Shown here: piece after piece, positions 1 through 12,449 of the stretch
How positions within the stretch are numbered: position 1 is the first letter of the stretch
How the letters are laid out: each line of letters opens with the position of its first letter
Source of the DNA: Circinella umbellata
Lineage: Eukaryota; Mucoromycota; Mucoromycetes; Mucorales; Lichtheimiaceae
DNA: 64,000 bases
Direction: 5' to 3'
Assembly (NCBI GenBank): GCA_025093555.1
Contig: JAIWNF010000053.1
Coordinates: 1 to 64,000 of the forward strand
Notes under the pieces: generated by a model
The model's input: the letters and a program-made list of their open reading frames with translations, nothing else
What the model was told of the DNA's origin: nothing
The model's database searches: none
Made by a program: the position numbers and the translations under genes

Positions 1-461
1 TTTCCTTGTGTAATTAAAGAAATATGCGTTTTGCAAAAGTACACCATACATTAACAATTCCTTTCATAATATATATAAATATATACATGTTACCATAGAG
101 ACTATCTAAGCCCCACTTTAGTGATTCCTTTATTATTATTTTTTATGGATGTATTTAAAGCTTGGTTACTATGACGCTATTTCTTACTTTTTTACTATAA
201 ACATAATAGTCTAATATGAGTGATGTCACGGAAAAAGTAGTCAAAATTTTCTTGTCGGGAATGAAAAAATTGAGGTAGAAAGAAGGGAAAAAGAAAAAAA
301 AAAAGATCTCGGGCTTGAAAGTGCCCTATTATTTTTTGGCAAAAAAAATAAACCAAGCCTTTAAAACCGGACAACAACATTTTTAGATTTTTTTTATTAT
401 TGTTATTATTATTATTTTTTTATATTTTTAATATAATATAATATATTTATATATATAACCA
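1..461. other. 5' flank of TOM40, no gene seen
   Basis: AT-rich DNA with A and T runs. A 61-codon frame on the minus strand (195-380) is rich in Phe/Leu from T runs and has no recognisable domain, so it is not called. The final 80 bases before the TOM40 start are almost pure A/T and probably hold its core promoter and leader. Confidence 0.5.
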
Positions 462-1968
462 ATGGCCACTCCTACAGCAACACCACCAGCACCACCACCA
501 CAAAACCTTGGTACTCCACCTGCAGGTTTTTATTCACCTTTAGGTGGTTTTTCACAAAAGGATCAAACACCTACTGGATCACCTTATAACCCTTTGCATT
601 GGCCACAATGGTTCTCTTACCATAAGAATCGTCTCGGTTTACCTAACCCAGGTAAATTTGAACGATTGCACGGTGAAGTCAAAGGTAATATAGGAATACA
701 TATTTTACGCGTATTCGCGTAAAAAAAAAGCGAACGAACGAGCGAGCGAAACGACCCTTACCCGGGTTGGTTTTTTTTTTTGGGAAAAATAATAATAATA
801 ATAATAATAATAAAATGTTAATGTCAATATTAATGTATAATATCAAAATATAGAAACCTTTGTCACAAACTTCCTTTTCGATGGTGCACAAGCAAACATT
901 ATTAAGGAATTGTCACCTCATTTCCACGTTCAACATCAATTTTCGCTTGGATCGCAAGTTATGCCACCAATGTACAACTTTATGTCGGGTTATATGACTG
1001 AAAGAGTAAACTATCTTTGCAACAAATGTTTTTTCTTAATAATAATACTCTGTCAACATAAAAGCGAGAAATTTAGATAAGAGTAGAAAAATAAAAAGAG
1101 AGAGAAATACATAATTAATAGGGGTATTTTTTTATTTTTAATTTTATAGACCATGGCTCAAGGTACAATGGATAATGATACCAACTTGAATGCTGTTATT
1201 CGACATATGTGGTCAATGAAATCTTTGACCAAGGTTGTTGCTCAGGTAAATATATCTATTATTTATTTTATGCAAAGAGGGGGGAGGGGTAAACACACAC
1301 ATGTATGATACTAAATATATATAATATTAGATGACACACATGCCTGGTCATTCTATGCTTCAAGTTGAACACGATTATAACGGTACCGATTTCAGTATTA
1401 ACTTGAAGGCCATGAACCCTAACCCTATGGAATTCACTGGTCTTTATGTTGCTTCTTATTTGCAATCGGTGACACCTAAATTGGCTCTCGGTTCTGAACT
1501 TGTTTTGCAACGTCCTACTCCTGATATGGAAGAAACTGCCATGTCTCTTGTTGGTAAATACACTGGAAAGGATTTCATTGCCACAGCACAATTCCAAGGT
1601 CTTGGTGCCATTCAAGCTTCTTATTATCAACGTATCAATGAAAAGGTTGATTTTGGTGTTGAAATTAATGCTCTTGTACAAGGTCAACGAAGAGAAGCTG
1701 TTGCTACTGTTGGTGGTAAGTTTGATTTTAGACAAGCTACTTTCCGTGGTCAAATTGATACAACCGGTCGTGTATCTGCTGTATTGGAAGAAAAGATGGC
1801 TCCTGGTTTCTCATTCTTGATTAGTGGTGATTTGGATCATATGAAGGTAAGACTTATAAAAATACAGAGATAAAAAAGAAAAGAATAGATATATTAAAGC
1901 TATTACTATTATTATTATGATGATAGGGTCAGAGCAAGTTTGGTGTTGGTATTATGTTATCTGCTTAG
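462..1968 (+). CDS. TOM40: Mitochondrial import receptor subunit TOM40
   Basis: Tom40 is the beta-barrel pore of the TOM complex in the mitochondrial outer membrane, through which nearly all nuclear-encoded precursors pass. I assemble five exons: 462-684, 854-1005, 1150-1245, 1331-1846 and 1927-1968, all with GT..AG borders, giving 342 aa (yeast Tom40 has 387). The N terminus is proline/alanine-rich and is followed by the typical PLHWPQWFSYHKNRLGLP-like segment, the stretch FLFDGAQANI, and repeated amphipathic strands such as LGSELVLQRP and VDFGVEINAL characteristic of the porin-3 fold. The C-terminal exon encodes only GQSKFGVGIMLSA, the expected last beta strand. The start is the first ATG of the open frame, directly after an A/T leader. 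Family assignment is firm; exon borders are read by eye. Confidence 0.93.
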
Positions 1969-2715
1969 AGAAATTTATATAATTCCTTTTTTCCCCTTTT
2001 GTTTTTCATTTTCTCTTTTCTAAACCCTTCTCTCGCACTTTTTTTTTTCAAAAAAACTTACTTCACCTCTCTCAACACACACACCCTTTTTTTTAAAAAA
2101 ATTACACTCCACTGACTCTTTCTCCCCACTATAACACACACACACACATTATTTTGTACAAAACGAAGAAAAAAAAGTTGTATATGCTTTCCGGTTTTTT
2201 ATAACACAAGAAACAAAAAGAATGAAAAGATATTAAGAACACTTTAGAGTTTCTTAGCATACTAAAAGTATAAAAACAAAAAACAAAATCTTATCTCTAT
2301 TATTTTTATTTTACAACTTATTACAAAGATAGAAGAAATCATTTGTCATGGGAATTCCCATGGTATAAAGTACTTGCCACACTTTGAATTTGGACCTTAT
2401 ATAATATTGATAAAAAAGAAACAAAAAAACTAAAAGCCCAAGTTATAATTCCAATATAGAAACCACTTTTAATTGTATTTTCTTTAAAAAAGAGTTAAGG
2501 GAATAAAAGTTACCCAGTTTCTAGGCTAAAACAAAAAGGCATTACTTAAGGTGAGAGAACGCTTGGCTTATGATTTGTAATGAGTAATTTAAACTATAAC
2601 CAAAAAAAGTTGACAGATTTTTGGAGTCGCCGCTAGTAAATTTTGCTTATTATTTCCTTCCCTAATTCGGAATGCTTCTTTTTTCTTTTCTTTCTTTCTT
2701 TCTCTTTTGAAAGCT
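1969..2715. other. Intergenic region between TOM40 and the hydrolase gene
   Basis: About 750 bases without a coding frame. It opens with the TOM40 3' region, has CT-rich and CA-rich stretches, a perfect 16-base palindrome at 2347-2362, and ends in a pyrimidine-rich tract (about 2680-2705) immediately before the next start codon, as is common for fungal transcription initiation sites. Confidence 0.5.
2347..2362. repeat. Perfect 16-bp palindrome
   Basis: The sequence CATGGGAATTCCCATG reads identically on both strands, lies about 380 bases after the TOM40 stop and about 350 before the next start. It could be a dimeric regulator site or chance. Confidence 0.6.
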
Positions 2716-5385
2716 ATGACTTCTATTTCAATTCAAAACGAGCGTGGTGAAACCATTGTTGGTATTTTAGAAAAAAGGGACGAAATTGATCCTAATCGTG
2801 AACGTCCTCGATTGGTTTTGATTGGTCATGGAGTTTTAGGTAAATTAAAAACTTTCTTGTTCCTGGAATTTATATTAATGTAAACTATTCCATTATTTTA
2901 TTTAGGTCACAAGAACTATTTATACCAAAGATTACTTTCACAAAAGCTACCTTATACTAACTTTCGATTTGATTTCCGTGGTAATGGTGATAGTACGGGT
3001 CAAGCTGGTTATGCTAATATTGCAGTAATGTTATCGTTTTCTTTATATCTACCACTTATATATATATTACTGGTGCTGTTGGGTTAATTAATTTTCTATA
3101 TTTTACAGGAAGATACAGAAGATTATGATACAGTAGCTAAATATTTTGAACAGCAAGGTTATGAGATTTTTGCTATTGTGGGTCATTCTCGAGGTATGTA
3201 ATTAAAAAATAAAACCACTTTATCATTCATATCAAGTTTTATTGAATATATTATTTTGATAGGTTCAACAGCAGGATTTAAATATGCAACTGTTTGTGAA
3301 AAGCCATTACCTCATTTCGTCAACGTATCAGGACGTTATAAAATGAATGATAATCAAATTTATAAAAATCGTCCTGAAATTGGTGAAGCTTTAGATCGTC
3401 AGGTAAAAAAAAACTCTAATGAAAATTTAATTTCATTGACAACTTTTATGCTAACTATTTGATTTACAAAACTTAGGGGTACTTTGATTGGAAAGTCAGA
3501 CGACGTGATTCTTTTATTACTATTAAAGTGACTAGAAAAGATGTAGAAAAGTTCATTACTTGGGATAATTCACATGGTATAAAGAAATTTTGTTTTATTG
3601 ATTTAATCCATATGATTGTGTTTTTTTTTTATCTTGACTAAAGTAACAAATCTATATCAATATAGTCAAACGTATGCCCAAGACTACTTGTGTTCTTACA
3701 TGTCATGGTACCAATGATGAGGTGAATAAATGACCTTTTTTTTAAGATTTATATTATCCTTACACTCTTTTTTGACTAATCTCTCTATATATATGAATAT
3801 AATGCAGATTGTGCCTGTTTATAATGCAGCCATGTTTTCAAATCTTATTGCCAATCATACATTAAAACTTATTCCTGGTGCAAACCATAATTATATTGGA
3901 CAATATGAAGAAATTGTTGATGCTGTATTGGAATATTTTGCTGAACATGAAAAGAATGCATTTGAAAAAGGTATTTGATTGGATGTACTGTGCATATAGA
4001 GATATATCTACATAGAAAGAACATCTATTTGGATAAAAAGGTGAATAAGGATATGCATGATTTACTTAACATAAATATGTCTATATTAAATAGCACGATC
4101 CATGGGTCAAAGTGTGAGTTTATGTATCCCTCGTTGGATTGATGTTCAAGGCGTTAAGAACTTTCGAGATATTGGCGGGTGGCCCGTGCGCGATGGAAGT
4201 GGTTATATTCGGGAACGTTTCGTGTTCCGATGCGGCCAGTAAGTTTTTTCTAGAAACAAAAAATAATTGCTCTACAAGCAAATCTCTCTTTCCCCTCTCT
4301 TATACACTTTAATATATTCTTTCTTTTTGTTAAATTAACAACGATTTTTTATTTTTAGTTTGGTGAATGTGACACAAAAGGGCAAAGACGTTTTAAAACA
4401 ATTGAATGTTGTTGCTGCGTTTGATTTCCGCTCTGATCCGGAATTGGAACGACAAGGTGTTATGCCGTAAGTATACAAAAATAACAATAAGTTGTATTAT
4501 TATTATTATTTTACCGTGTTTTATCAGGAATTGGGAAACATAAACTCATTAAATTATCCAATTTTTTTTTTCTTTTAATTCAGTGAAATTCCTGGATTGA
4601 CTCGTTATCCATCTGCTGTATTCAGTAAGGATGATTATTCTCCTGCTGCCTTAGCAACTCGTTGGCAAGGTTATTTTGAAGGTGCTACTGGATTTCCTAA
4701 AGGTAAATAACGAACTAAAATAGTCTGGTAATTTTTTTTAAAAAAAAAATCAAGCATAGCAACTGTTTATTCATTAACTTTGTATATAGTATATTCAATC
4801 ATTATGGAAAAGGGTGGACCTCAATTTAGAAAGATCTTTTTACATATGATTGAAAACCATTCTCGTGAATCCACTCAATCATTGATTATTCATTGTACTG
4901 CTGGCAAGGATCGAACGGGTGTTTTCATCATGTTGTTACTTAGTTTGTGTGGTGTAGATGAGGAAATCATTGCTCAAGAATATGCTATGAGTAACCTTGG
5001 CTATTGGGGTAATGTATTAATATATAGATTTTAACTATTATTATTATGTTGTGTGGATACAATTGTTACAACTGTAAAATTTTTTATTAACTTTCTTTTC
5101 TTGTTCTTTTCTTATATATATTATCATTTTTTAGAAGCGGAAAATGAGTTACAAGCCAAAGCTGAAATGTTAGGTGTTACACTAAAGGACGTGCGTATGG
5201 TAATGTCTGCACCTTACATGGCTATGCGTGAAACAATCCGCTTGTTAAAAGAAAAGTATGGATCTGCTGAAGGATATATTCAAAATGTATGCGGATTGAG
5301 TAAAGAACAAATAGAACGTCTTCGTAATTTGATGATTGTACCTATTCCATTTGAAGAACGTCAACTTTTCCGTCCAAAGATTTAG
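2716..5385 (+). CDS. Fused alpha/beta hydrolase - tyrosine phosphatase (possibly two adjacent genes)
   Basis: The N-terminal half is an alpha/beta hydrolase of the serine aminopeptidase S33/esterase kind: GHGVLGH oxyanion-side loop, nucleophile elbow GHSRGS, likely acid in CHGTND, and histidine in PGANHNY. The C-terminal half is a Y_phosphatase3-type tyrosine phosphatase: it opens with GVKNFRDIGGWPV and carries the catalytic loop HCTAGKDRTG (Cys nucleophile, Arg). Exons: 2716-2839, 2906-3024, 3109-3193, 3263-3402, 3477-3576, 3666-3721, 3808-3970, 4094-4238, 4359-4466, 4584-4702, 4790-5008, 5135-5385, giving 542 aa. The joining intron 3971-4093 keeps the frame. If it is not spliced, the hydrolase ends at TGA 3978 (264 aa) and a 277-aa phosphatase starts at ATG 4102. 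Domain calls are seen in the sequence; the fusion is inferred. Substrates are unknown; related phosphatases act on phosphoprotein or phosphoinositide. Confidence 0.75.
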
Positions 5386-5838
5386 ACAAGAATAATTAAA
5401 GTTTTGTTATCGTCGTTGGTGTGTAAGAGTCACCTTTTTTTTTTTACACTGTAATATATTACACATATACTATACACATATACTATACATATATAAAGAT
5501 GTTATTTCAATAAATTATATACGTACAAATCTCTGTCCCTTTTTTTTTATAATACGTAACGTATATGTATCATAGAAAGTTGGTGAAAATGAAAAGCTTA
5601 ACAACAATAATGAAAAGTTAAAATATATTTTTTTAACGAGATATTAAACATAGTATTAAATTTATTTTATATATTAGAAGAGTAAGAATATAATAATTGG
5701 GTGATGAGAATAATAATATGATATAATTAAAAAAAAGAGAATAGGTTTAGAAATTATGAATACATAATAATAAGTGTTTCTATTTAATGGTCATCAAATA
5801 ACATGGTAATGATATACATATATATATACATATAGTGT
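5386..5838. other. Convergent intergenic region
   Basis: About 450 AT-rich bases between the phosphatase stop and the ABC transporter stop, where the two genes converge. It holds TA-rich repeats near 5460-5500 and 5815-5835 and no coding frame; it must contain both 3' ends. Confidence 0.55.
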
Positions 5839-8800
5839 CTAGTTTGTGTTTAACGTTTGTTCTCGAACAAGTGTGTAGTAGAGACCTTTCCGTTTAAGAA
5901 GTTCAAAGTGGCTGCCTTGTTCAACTACACGTCCTTGGTCGATTACACAGATTAAATCAGCATTCTATTTATTTTAAAAAAAAAGATAACATTAGCATAT
6001 ACACAGGGTAATAATAGTATATTAATAAGCTTTTTATAAATACGTACCTGGATTGTAGATAAACGATGAGCAATTGTTATGGTGGTTCTTCCACCTTCTT
6101 GAATAACATTATCGATAGCTTCTTGAACGAGTTTTTCAGATTCTGAATCCAGTGCACTTGTTGCTTCGTCCTATATGTATATTATATAATAGAATAAATA
6201 TTAGAATTTTCAACGATACAATTGAATCTTTTTCTCTTAAAAAATTAAACAAACATACCAATAACAACACCCTAGGATTGCGAAGTAATGCACGAGCAAT
6301 CGCAATACGTTGTTTCTGGCCACCAGAAAGTTGGGACCCCTTGTCACCAACACGGGTATCATATTTAGTAGGAAGACTTGAAATAAACTGATGAATGTTG
6401 GCAGCCGTACAAGCTTTAATTACATCATCGTCTGTAACTTTAATATTCTCTGGTACACCAAAACGAATATTGTCACCAATGGACATGTCAAAAAGTACAG
6501 GTTCTTGTCCAACAATTCCTAAATGACTTCGTAAATTATCAAGGGAATACGCTTGTACGTTTTGTCCGTCTAGTCGTACGGTACCACCTAGTACATCATA
6601 CCATCGTTGTAATAACCCAATGGTAGTGGATTTACCACATCCAGAAGAACCAACCAACGCAATTGTTTTGCCTTCCATACCATTCAAATCGAAGCCACCA
6701 CTAAAAATAGGAACGTCGGGCCGTGCTGGATATCTGAATGACACATTGTTAAACTTTACCTCGCCGCGTACAGTTACAGGTTCAATACCTTCGAGGTCTG
6801 GATCAATAGAGGGATGGCGTTCCAAGAGTTCAAATGCAGAAAGAGCGGAGTATTTGGCCTTGGCAATACCAGATGCAGTGGCAGAACTACGGCCAATTCC
6901 AAAAGCAGTAATCATCAAAGCCATCAGCGTAACCATCATTTCCTGAAAAGTAGCTTTGTCGATACCCATCAAACGTACACCAGAATAAAATGCGACGGCA
7001 TAGAGGTACATAATCGCACCCTGACTTAATGCATAACCAATAGAACCCAAATAGGCTTTACGTATACTCAGCTTGTGGGGTCGTAATCCTGCCTTGGCAT
7101 ATTTGTCTTCAAAGTATTTTTGCTTTGTTAATGATGCAACTGTACGAATCGCGTTGATTGCTTCACCAGCAATTTCACCTGTTTGAATGCCTGCTTTTTT
7201 TGTATCATCTTCAAAATCCATTTCAACTTTAGTTTCATATGCGGCACCGATAATGAGAAAAGGGACACATCCAAGTACAATAAGGGTCAATATCCAATTA
7301 TATACAAAAGCAATAACAAAACCTATAAAATAAAAGAGAAGATGGTTTTAATATTCTTGTTAGCAAAATAATAAAAGAGGATGAGTATATAGATGTTTTC
7401 TTTCCCACAAATAGTTGTTGTATACCCCTTTCTTACCAGTAATAGCACAAGAAATAATGTTTGTAATTTCACCAACAATTTTGGAAATAATTTCATTAAC
7501 ATTTTTTGCATCAAGAGCTAATGCTGATGTCAATGCTCCAGTATTATTTGACCCATCATCATAAAACGCAACTTCTTGCTTTAAGTATGCCTTGAACATA
7601 CGTGAACGAAGTCGTCTTGTATACCGTTCACCAGCGATTTCAAACGCGCCCGTTTGAAGTGTCATACCAACAAATGCAGCAATACCAGTAATCATGAATA
7701 GGAATGCATAAAGGTTAGTACCTTCCATGGGTCCAGGTATGATATTTTCAACAGTAGGATCAACCATAATGGAAATCGCCAAACCAATCAATAAACTCGA
7801 AACTGGGAATGCACCTCCAGATAGCAAACCACCAAGAATCCCCATAGCAATGAGTGGCCATTCAGGTCGCATTTCCTTTAATACCTTGTAAATTGGCGTT
7901 TTTGTAGTCTTCCATTTTTTTTCTTTTTCAATGTCTCTTCGTCGTTCAAGACCGACACCTTCTACGGAGGCTGCAGTACTAAGTTTTCTTTCCAACATAT
8001 TGATAGCCATTTCTTCTTTTTCCTTTATATCATCATCATCACTTTGTGTAATAAAATTCATTTTCTCATTATCTACAGTAGCTGTATCATCGGAAAACTG
8101 TTTGTCTTGTTCTTGTTGTTCCATAGCAATTAATTGCTTTCGCACCAATTCTGCGTACACAGCATCTTTTTCAACAAGTTCATTATGAGTTCCCTGTTCC
8201 ACTAGTTGACCATGTTGCATAACAATAATACGATCGGCATTTCGAATCGTTGATAATCGATGGGCGATTGTAAGTGTAGTGCGATCCTTGGAGGCAGAGT
8301 CGAGGGCTTGTTGAACAATTCGTTCTGATTTTGTATCCAAAGCAGATGTTGCCTATAAATATAAACATGAAAAAAAATCTTGTTAAATGTACGTTCATTT
8401 AAATTACGTAAATCGATTGATAATTTATATATATGTTGTACGTTATGCATTACCTCATCAAGCAATAAAATGGAAGGATTTTTGAGAATAGCGCGAGCAA
8501 TTGCAATACGCTGCTTTTGACCACCTGATAACATGCTACCTTGCTGTCCGACCATCGTATTATATCCATTTGGTAATTGGGAAATAAATGAATGACAGTT
8601 GGCCTTTTTACATGCGCTAATAATTTCCTCATCTGTTACGTTTTCATGCATTGCACCCAACAACAAATTGTTACGAACACTCATATTGAATAGAACTGGC
8701 TCTTGAGAAACAACACCAATTTGACCACGCAGCCACTGAACGTTGTATTCCTTGATATTTTTTCCATCTATCAAAACTTGTCCTTCCAAGGCATCATAGA

Positions 8801-10321
8801 AACGTTGTAATAATTGTACTGTTGTCGATTTACCGGAACCTGAAGATCCAACCAAAGCGATCGTTTGACCAGACTCAATTTTAATTGAAAAATCTTTAAG
8901 AACTTGCATATCAGGCCGAGTTGGATAGGAAAAACTAACATCTTTAAATTCGATCTGACCAGAAAGTTTTCCACCTTGAATACCTTCTAAAGAATCTGGA
9001 TTAATTTCAGGTGTACGATCAATGATATTAAAAATTCGATAGGCGGACCCACAAGCATTGGAGACAGCAGAAATATTCATTGGCAGCGATTGAAAAGATT
9101 GAGTACCCATCATCATGGCAAAAAATGCAACCATGACAACATCACCTGTCAGTATTCCTTCAGATACAAGTTTTCCACCATACCAAAAGGATAATGCATA
9201 GGTAGCAAATATTACAAACATAAAGAGACCAATTTGGAGACCTAGGACAGCACCACGTTTACAGCCAATGGCACATGCCTTGTCTAATTCCTTGTCATAT
9301 CGAGCGGAAAACCGACCTTGTAATGAAAAAGAGTAAATAGTACGAATACTGGCGAATGCTTGTTCAGCAATGGATCCGGCTTGTGCATAAGTATCTTGAG
9401 ACTTTTCAGTCAATTTACTGTAATAAAATCCGACCGATCCGGCCAAGACACCCATAATGGGAATAGTTGCGAGAATTATCACAGCGAGGCGCCAACCTTT
9501 GACAAAAGCAATGACCATACCAGAAACAAATAATGCAGTCATTTGAAAGATCATACCCATCTTTTCTGAAATGCCTTCCTGAATGGCTTGTACATCTGTA
9601 GCTAAACGTGTTGTCAATGAACCTTCTTCAGATTTGTCGAACCCTATAACGTATTTAAAAGTTTTAGTTAGTTTCTACTTTTTTTTTATATAATTCGTAA
9701 TCATATTATGTTATATACATACATGTCATGTCTTGTCGTAGAATTGAGTGAACATAAAGTTTACGAATTCGTCTTGCTTGTCGCTCTCCAGTTAATACCC
9801 AAAGAGCATGTGTGATATAACCACCAACAAGTGTAGCTGTACCCATGTATACAAAAATAAGAATTACATCGATCGTACTGTCAAGTAACGTATCAGGATT
9901 TGTCATGGCGGATCCAAAATTGGATAAAAATCGACCAAACATCAAAATCTATTATATTTATTAAAGAGATAAACCATTAGTAAAATTTATTTTTATTTAT
10001 ATTTCAATCACATCAACATATATTATTGCATTATACTATTATTTTTATTACCGAAAGAGGTTGGAGCACACCAATGCCCAAAGATCCAACGGATGCAACA
10101 AATACTCCAAGAAGATCAAGTGAAGTTGCATATCGAAACAGTTTATATGGAGCCACGGAAGGTTCTTTCTTTTTCTTTTCTTTTTTCTTCTTTTTGTTGG
10201 AATCAGTCTCGTCATCTTGATTAAACGGAACTCTTTCTATTTCTTGATCGACATGTTTTGTTTCATTATAAGCAACAGAAGATGGAGAAAGGGAATTGCA
10301 TTGTATACTTTTTTCATCCAT
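5839..10321 (-). CDS. Full-size ABC exporter, ABCB/P-glycoprotein (MDR) type
   Basis: The protein has the layout membrane domain, ATPase, membrane domain, ATPase and should export hydrophobic compounds or peptides across a membrane using ATP. Exons on the minus strand: 10321-10052, 9948-9723, 9643-8454, 8352-7437, 7322-6259, 6170-6048, 5964-5839; total 1304 aa, the normal length of a full P-glycoprotein. A lysine-rich cytosolic N terminus (about residues 40-55) precedes membrane domain 1. Nucleotide-binding domain 1 has Walker [10 protein letters not shown] near residue 430, signature LSGGQKQR near 535 and Walker [13 protein letters not shown]. Domain 2 has GSSGCGKST near 1090, LSGGQKQR near 1199 and [12 protein letters not shown]. 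Both sites keep their catalytic glutamate and H-loop (IAHRLSTI), so both look competent. Start is the first ATG of the open exon. Whether it confers drug resistance or exports a peptide cannot be told. Confidence 0.93.
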
Positions 10322-11183
10322 ATTTTTGTTACTGGTATGTATTGTAGAAAAAAAAAAGGATAAGAGATGAAAAGAAAAACAAACACTGGTTCCTTTTTAT
10401 AATTATTGGCAATGGTAGCACAGAAAACACATGGATTGATATGCGAAACAGCCCTTGGTTTAAAATGCTTTCGCTCAGATCAATACGAAACAATATAATG
10501 ACCATAATAAACAAAAGCGACTATACGAATCATGATATGTAGAGTAATTTTTTAAGCCTTTTTTCTATTCAATGAAAAAACCATTTGCTTATTATTATTT
10601 CCTTCTTTATTATTACTTCTTTTACTGTTCATTTTTACAAAGTTTATTTTACTCTTCTATTAATGGTATTATACTCGATCTGAAACAAAAAAGTTATGCT
10701 GGAAATAAGTTGACATCGGTCCAGTCGCCGTTCAATGGAAAAGTAATTTTTCCGGTCAGCGGGATATAAATTGTTCAAGAGTAGAAAAATTATCTAAAAG
10801 CGAATATAAAGTGTATACACTCAATGGGTAGCTTTATATTTGGTAACGGATTTTTTTTTTTATTGTTAGTCTATAATTTTAGCTAAAAAAAAAAACACGA
10901 TAACAACAGTATTTTCTATATTTTATCATCTATTATACTTCTGCTATATATAAATTAATCATCTTTACCACTATATGTAAAATATTGTCAGATATTATGT
11001 TATTATTGATTTACAATCGTTCTTGTGTTACCATCGGCGACCGATCCGTTAAAATTGATCAAAAATAGTAATTGATTCTTTATTGACTGGCTACCGCTCC
11101 GAAATTTGGGTTTTCGACATTTTGGTATTGCTGCGCTATTACATGATGACCTAATTTTTCCTTTTGATCTTGAGTAGAAATAG
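10322..11183. other. Upstream region of the ABC transporter gene
   Basis: About 860 bases with no convincing gene. It contains the promoter of the minus-strand ABC transporter. A minus-strand frame at 11003-11194 has no recognised domain and abuts the repeat that begins at 11184; it may be part of that decayed element. Confidence 0.4.
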
Positions 11184-12380
11184 GCTGCGCACAATAAAGT
11201 GGAGCCCTATTCGTTTATGCAATTCAACATGCACTACGAAGGATATGAAGGTTCTTTTACTTTTATTTTCGCTACACCTCGTTTTCATTTAACATATCAA
11301 CAATCTTTTTGTTGTATTTTTTTTTATATAGACTAGCAACATTACCAATTGTTAATTATATGAATCACGAAATCCAGAAACTTCTCTCAGAAGAAGTGAA
11401 AGACATTATTTCAAATCATATAACATACAAAACATTTAAAGGACTGGAACCGGACGTAAAAGTAATGATAGATGAAATTATTAAAACCAATGATCAAGGC
11501 GAATTAATTTACTACACCAAAAAAGACATGGATAAAATACTGAAAGACATTTACCACCGATAAGTCGAATGCTGTAAAAATAATATAACGGGTTCCATTT
11601 TATCATTCAACCACCAATTTATCAATGTATATGTATATATACATCTCAATATTACACATAATATTGATGGTTTTGATTTTTGGAGATATTACAAGATCAC
11701 AGACCTTATATATTGTCGACGATTTGCGGATATACTGGATATATTCTTCAAAGATTCAAATAGCGAGCTTTATGAGTAAGTCTATCACTATCTGTATAAT
11801 AATATAGCACATACAGTGTCAGCCACTAGATTAATCAATTATCAATACTTTATTTTTAATGTATGGTTAATCAGGATCAGAATCTTCAAGGATTGGAATT
11901 GGTTAAACAAAGCCATTTTCCACAGCAATAATTCCAAGTCTGCTCAATCGAGGAAAATCGATTTTGCTACTCAAAAGCCAGAGACTTAAAATAAACCTGT
12001 TGAATGATCAACAAAAAAAAAGTGGAAAAGAGCTTTCGGCAGGTACCGGGGTTCAACTTAACCAGCAGTGCAAGAGTTTGAGAGTCAATGCATCCATCCT
12101 CAACAACTTGAACAAATTTGGAATTGAGGAGTCATTTCCGATGGGTTGGAAAGATAAATACGTAATAAGGAACAACGCGTGGTTACAGTTGTATTGATGA
12201 ATACTTAATTTAATTTCAAGGTAGCCCTGGATATTTATACTCATTGAAATGGTTTACTCAAACATTATGTCTATTTAGCCGGTAATCCAAACATTATCCA
12301 TATACCAACAGAACCGCTGTTTTTATCAGATGTAAAGTCTGTGTTCTCAGCTCTTTACAATTTCAAGGTATATTAGCATG
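11184..12380 (+). pseudogene. Decayed gene, copy A of an inverted pair
   Basis: Several gene-like coding pieces lie in order on the plus strand but cannot be joined without breaks. The first long piece (about 11332-11563) encodes RLATLPIVNYMNHEI and continues to a stop. A second (about 11670-11772) encodes a stretch ending KDSNSELYE before a GTAAGT donor. A third (about 11877-11990) begins IRIFKDWNWLNKAIFHSNNS and stops. A fourth (about 11995-12197) contains LNQQCKSLRVNASILNNLN in a different frame, and a fifth (about 12278-12368) contains AGNPNIIHIPTEPLF. The order and composition remind me, from memory only, of a lineage-expanded uncharacterised protein family in Mucorales. Frameshifts and stops make it a pseudogene. 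Function unknown. Confidence 0.45.
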
Positions 12381-12449
12381 TCGTAAAAGAAGTAACATTT
12401 ATTATTAAATACATTCACCGATTTTTATTTTCATTTCTTGAACTTGTTA

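Noticed and set aside
1268..1753. 161-codon minus-strand frame
   Set aside because: Lies antisense to the large TOM40 exon, which has clear family similarity; a shadow frame.
6620..6946. 108-codon plus-strand frame
   Set aside because: Antisense to the second ATPase domain of the ABC transporter; shadow frame.
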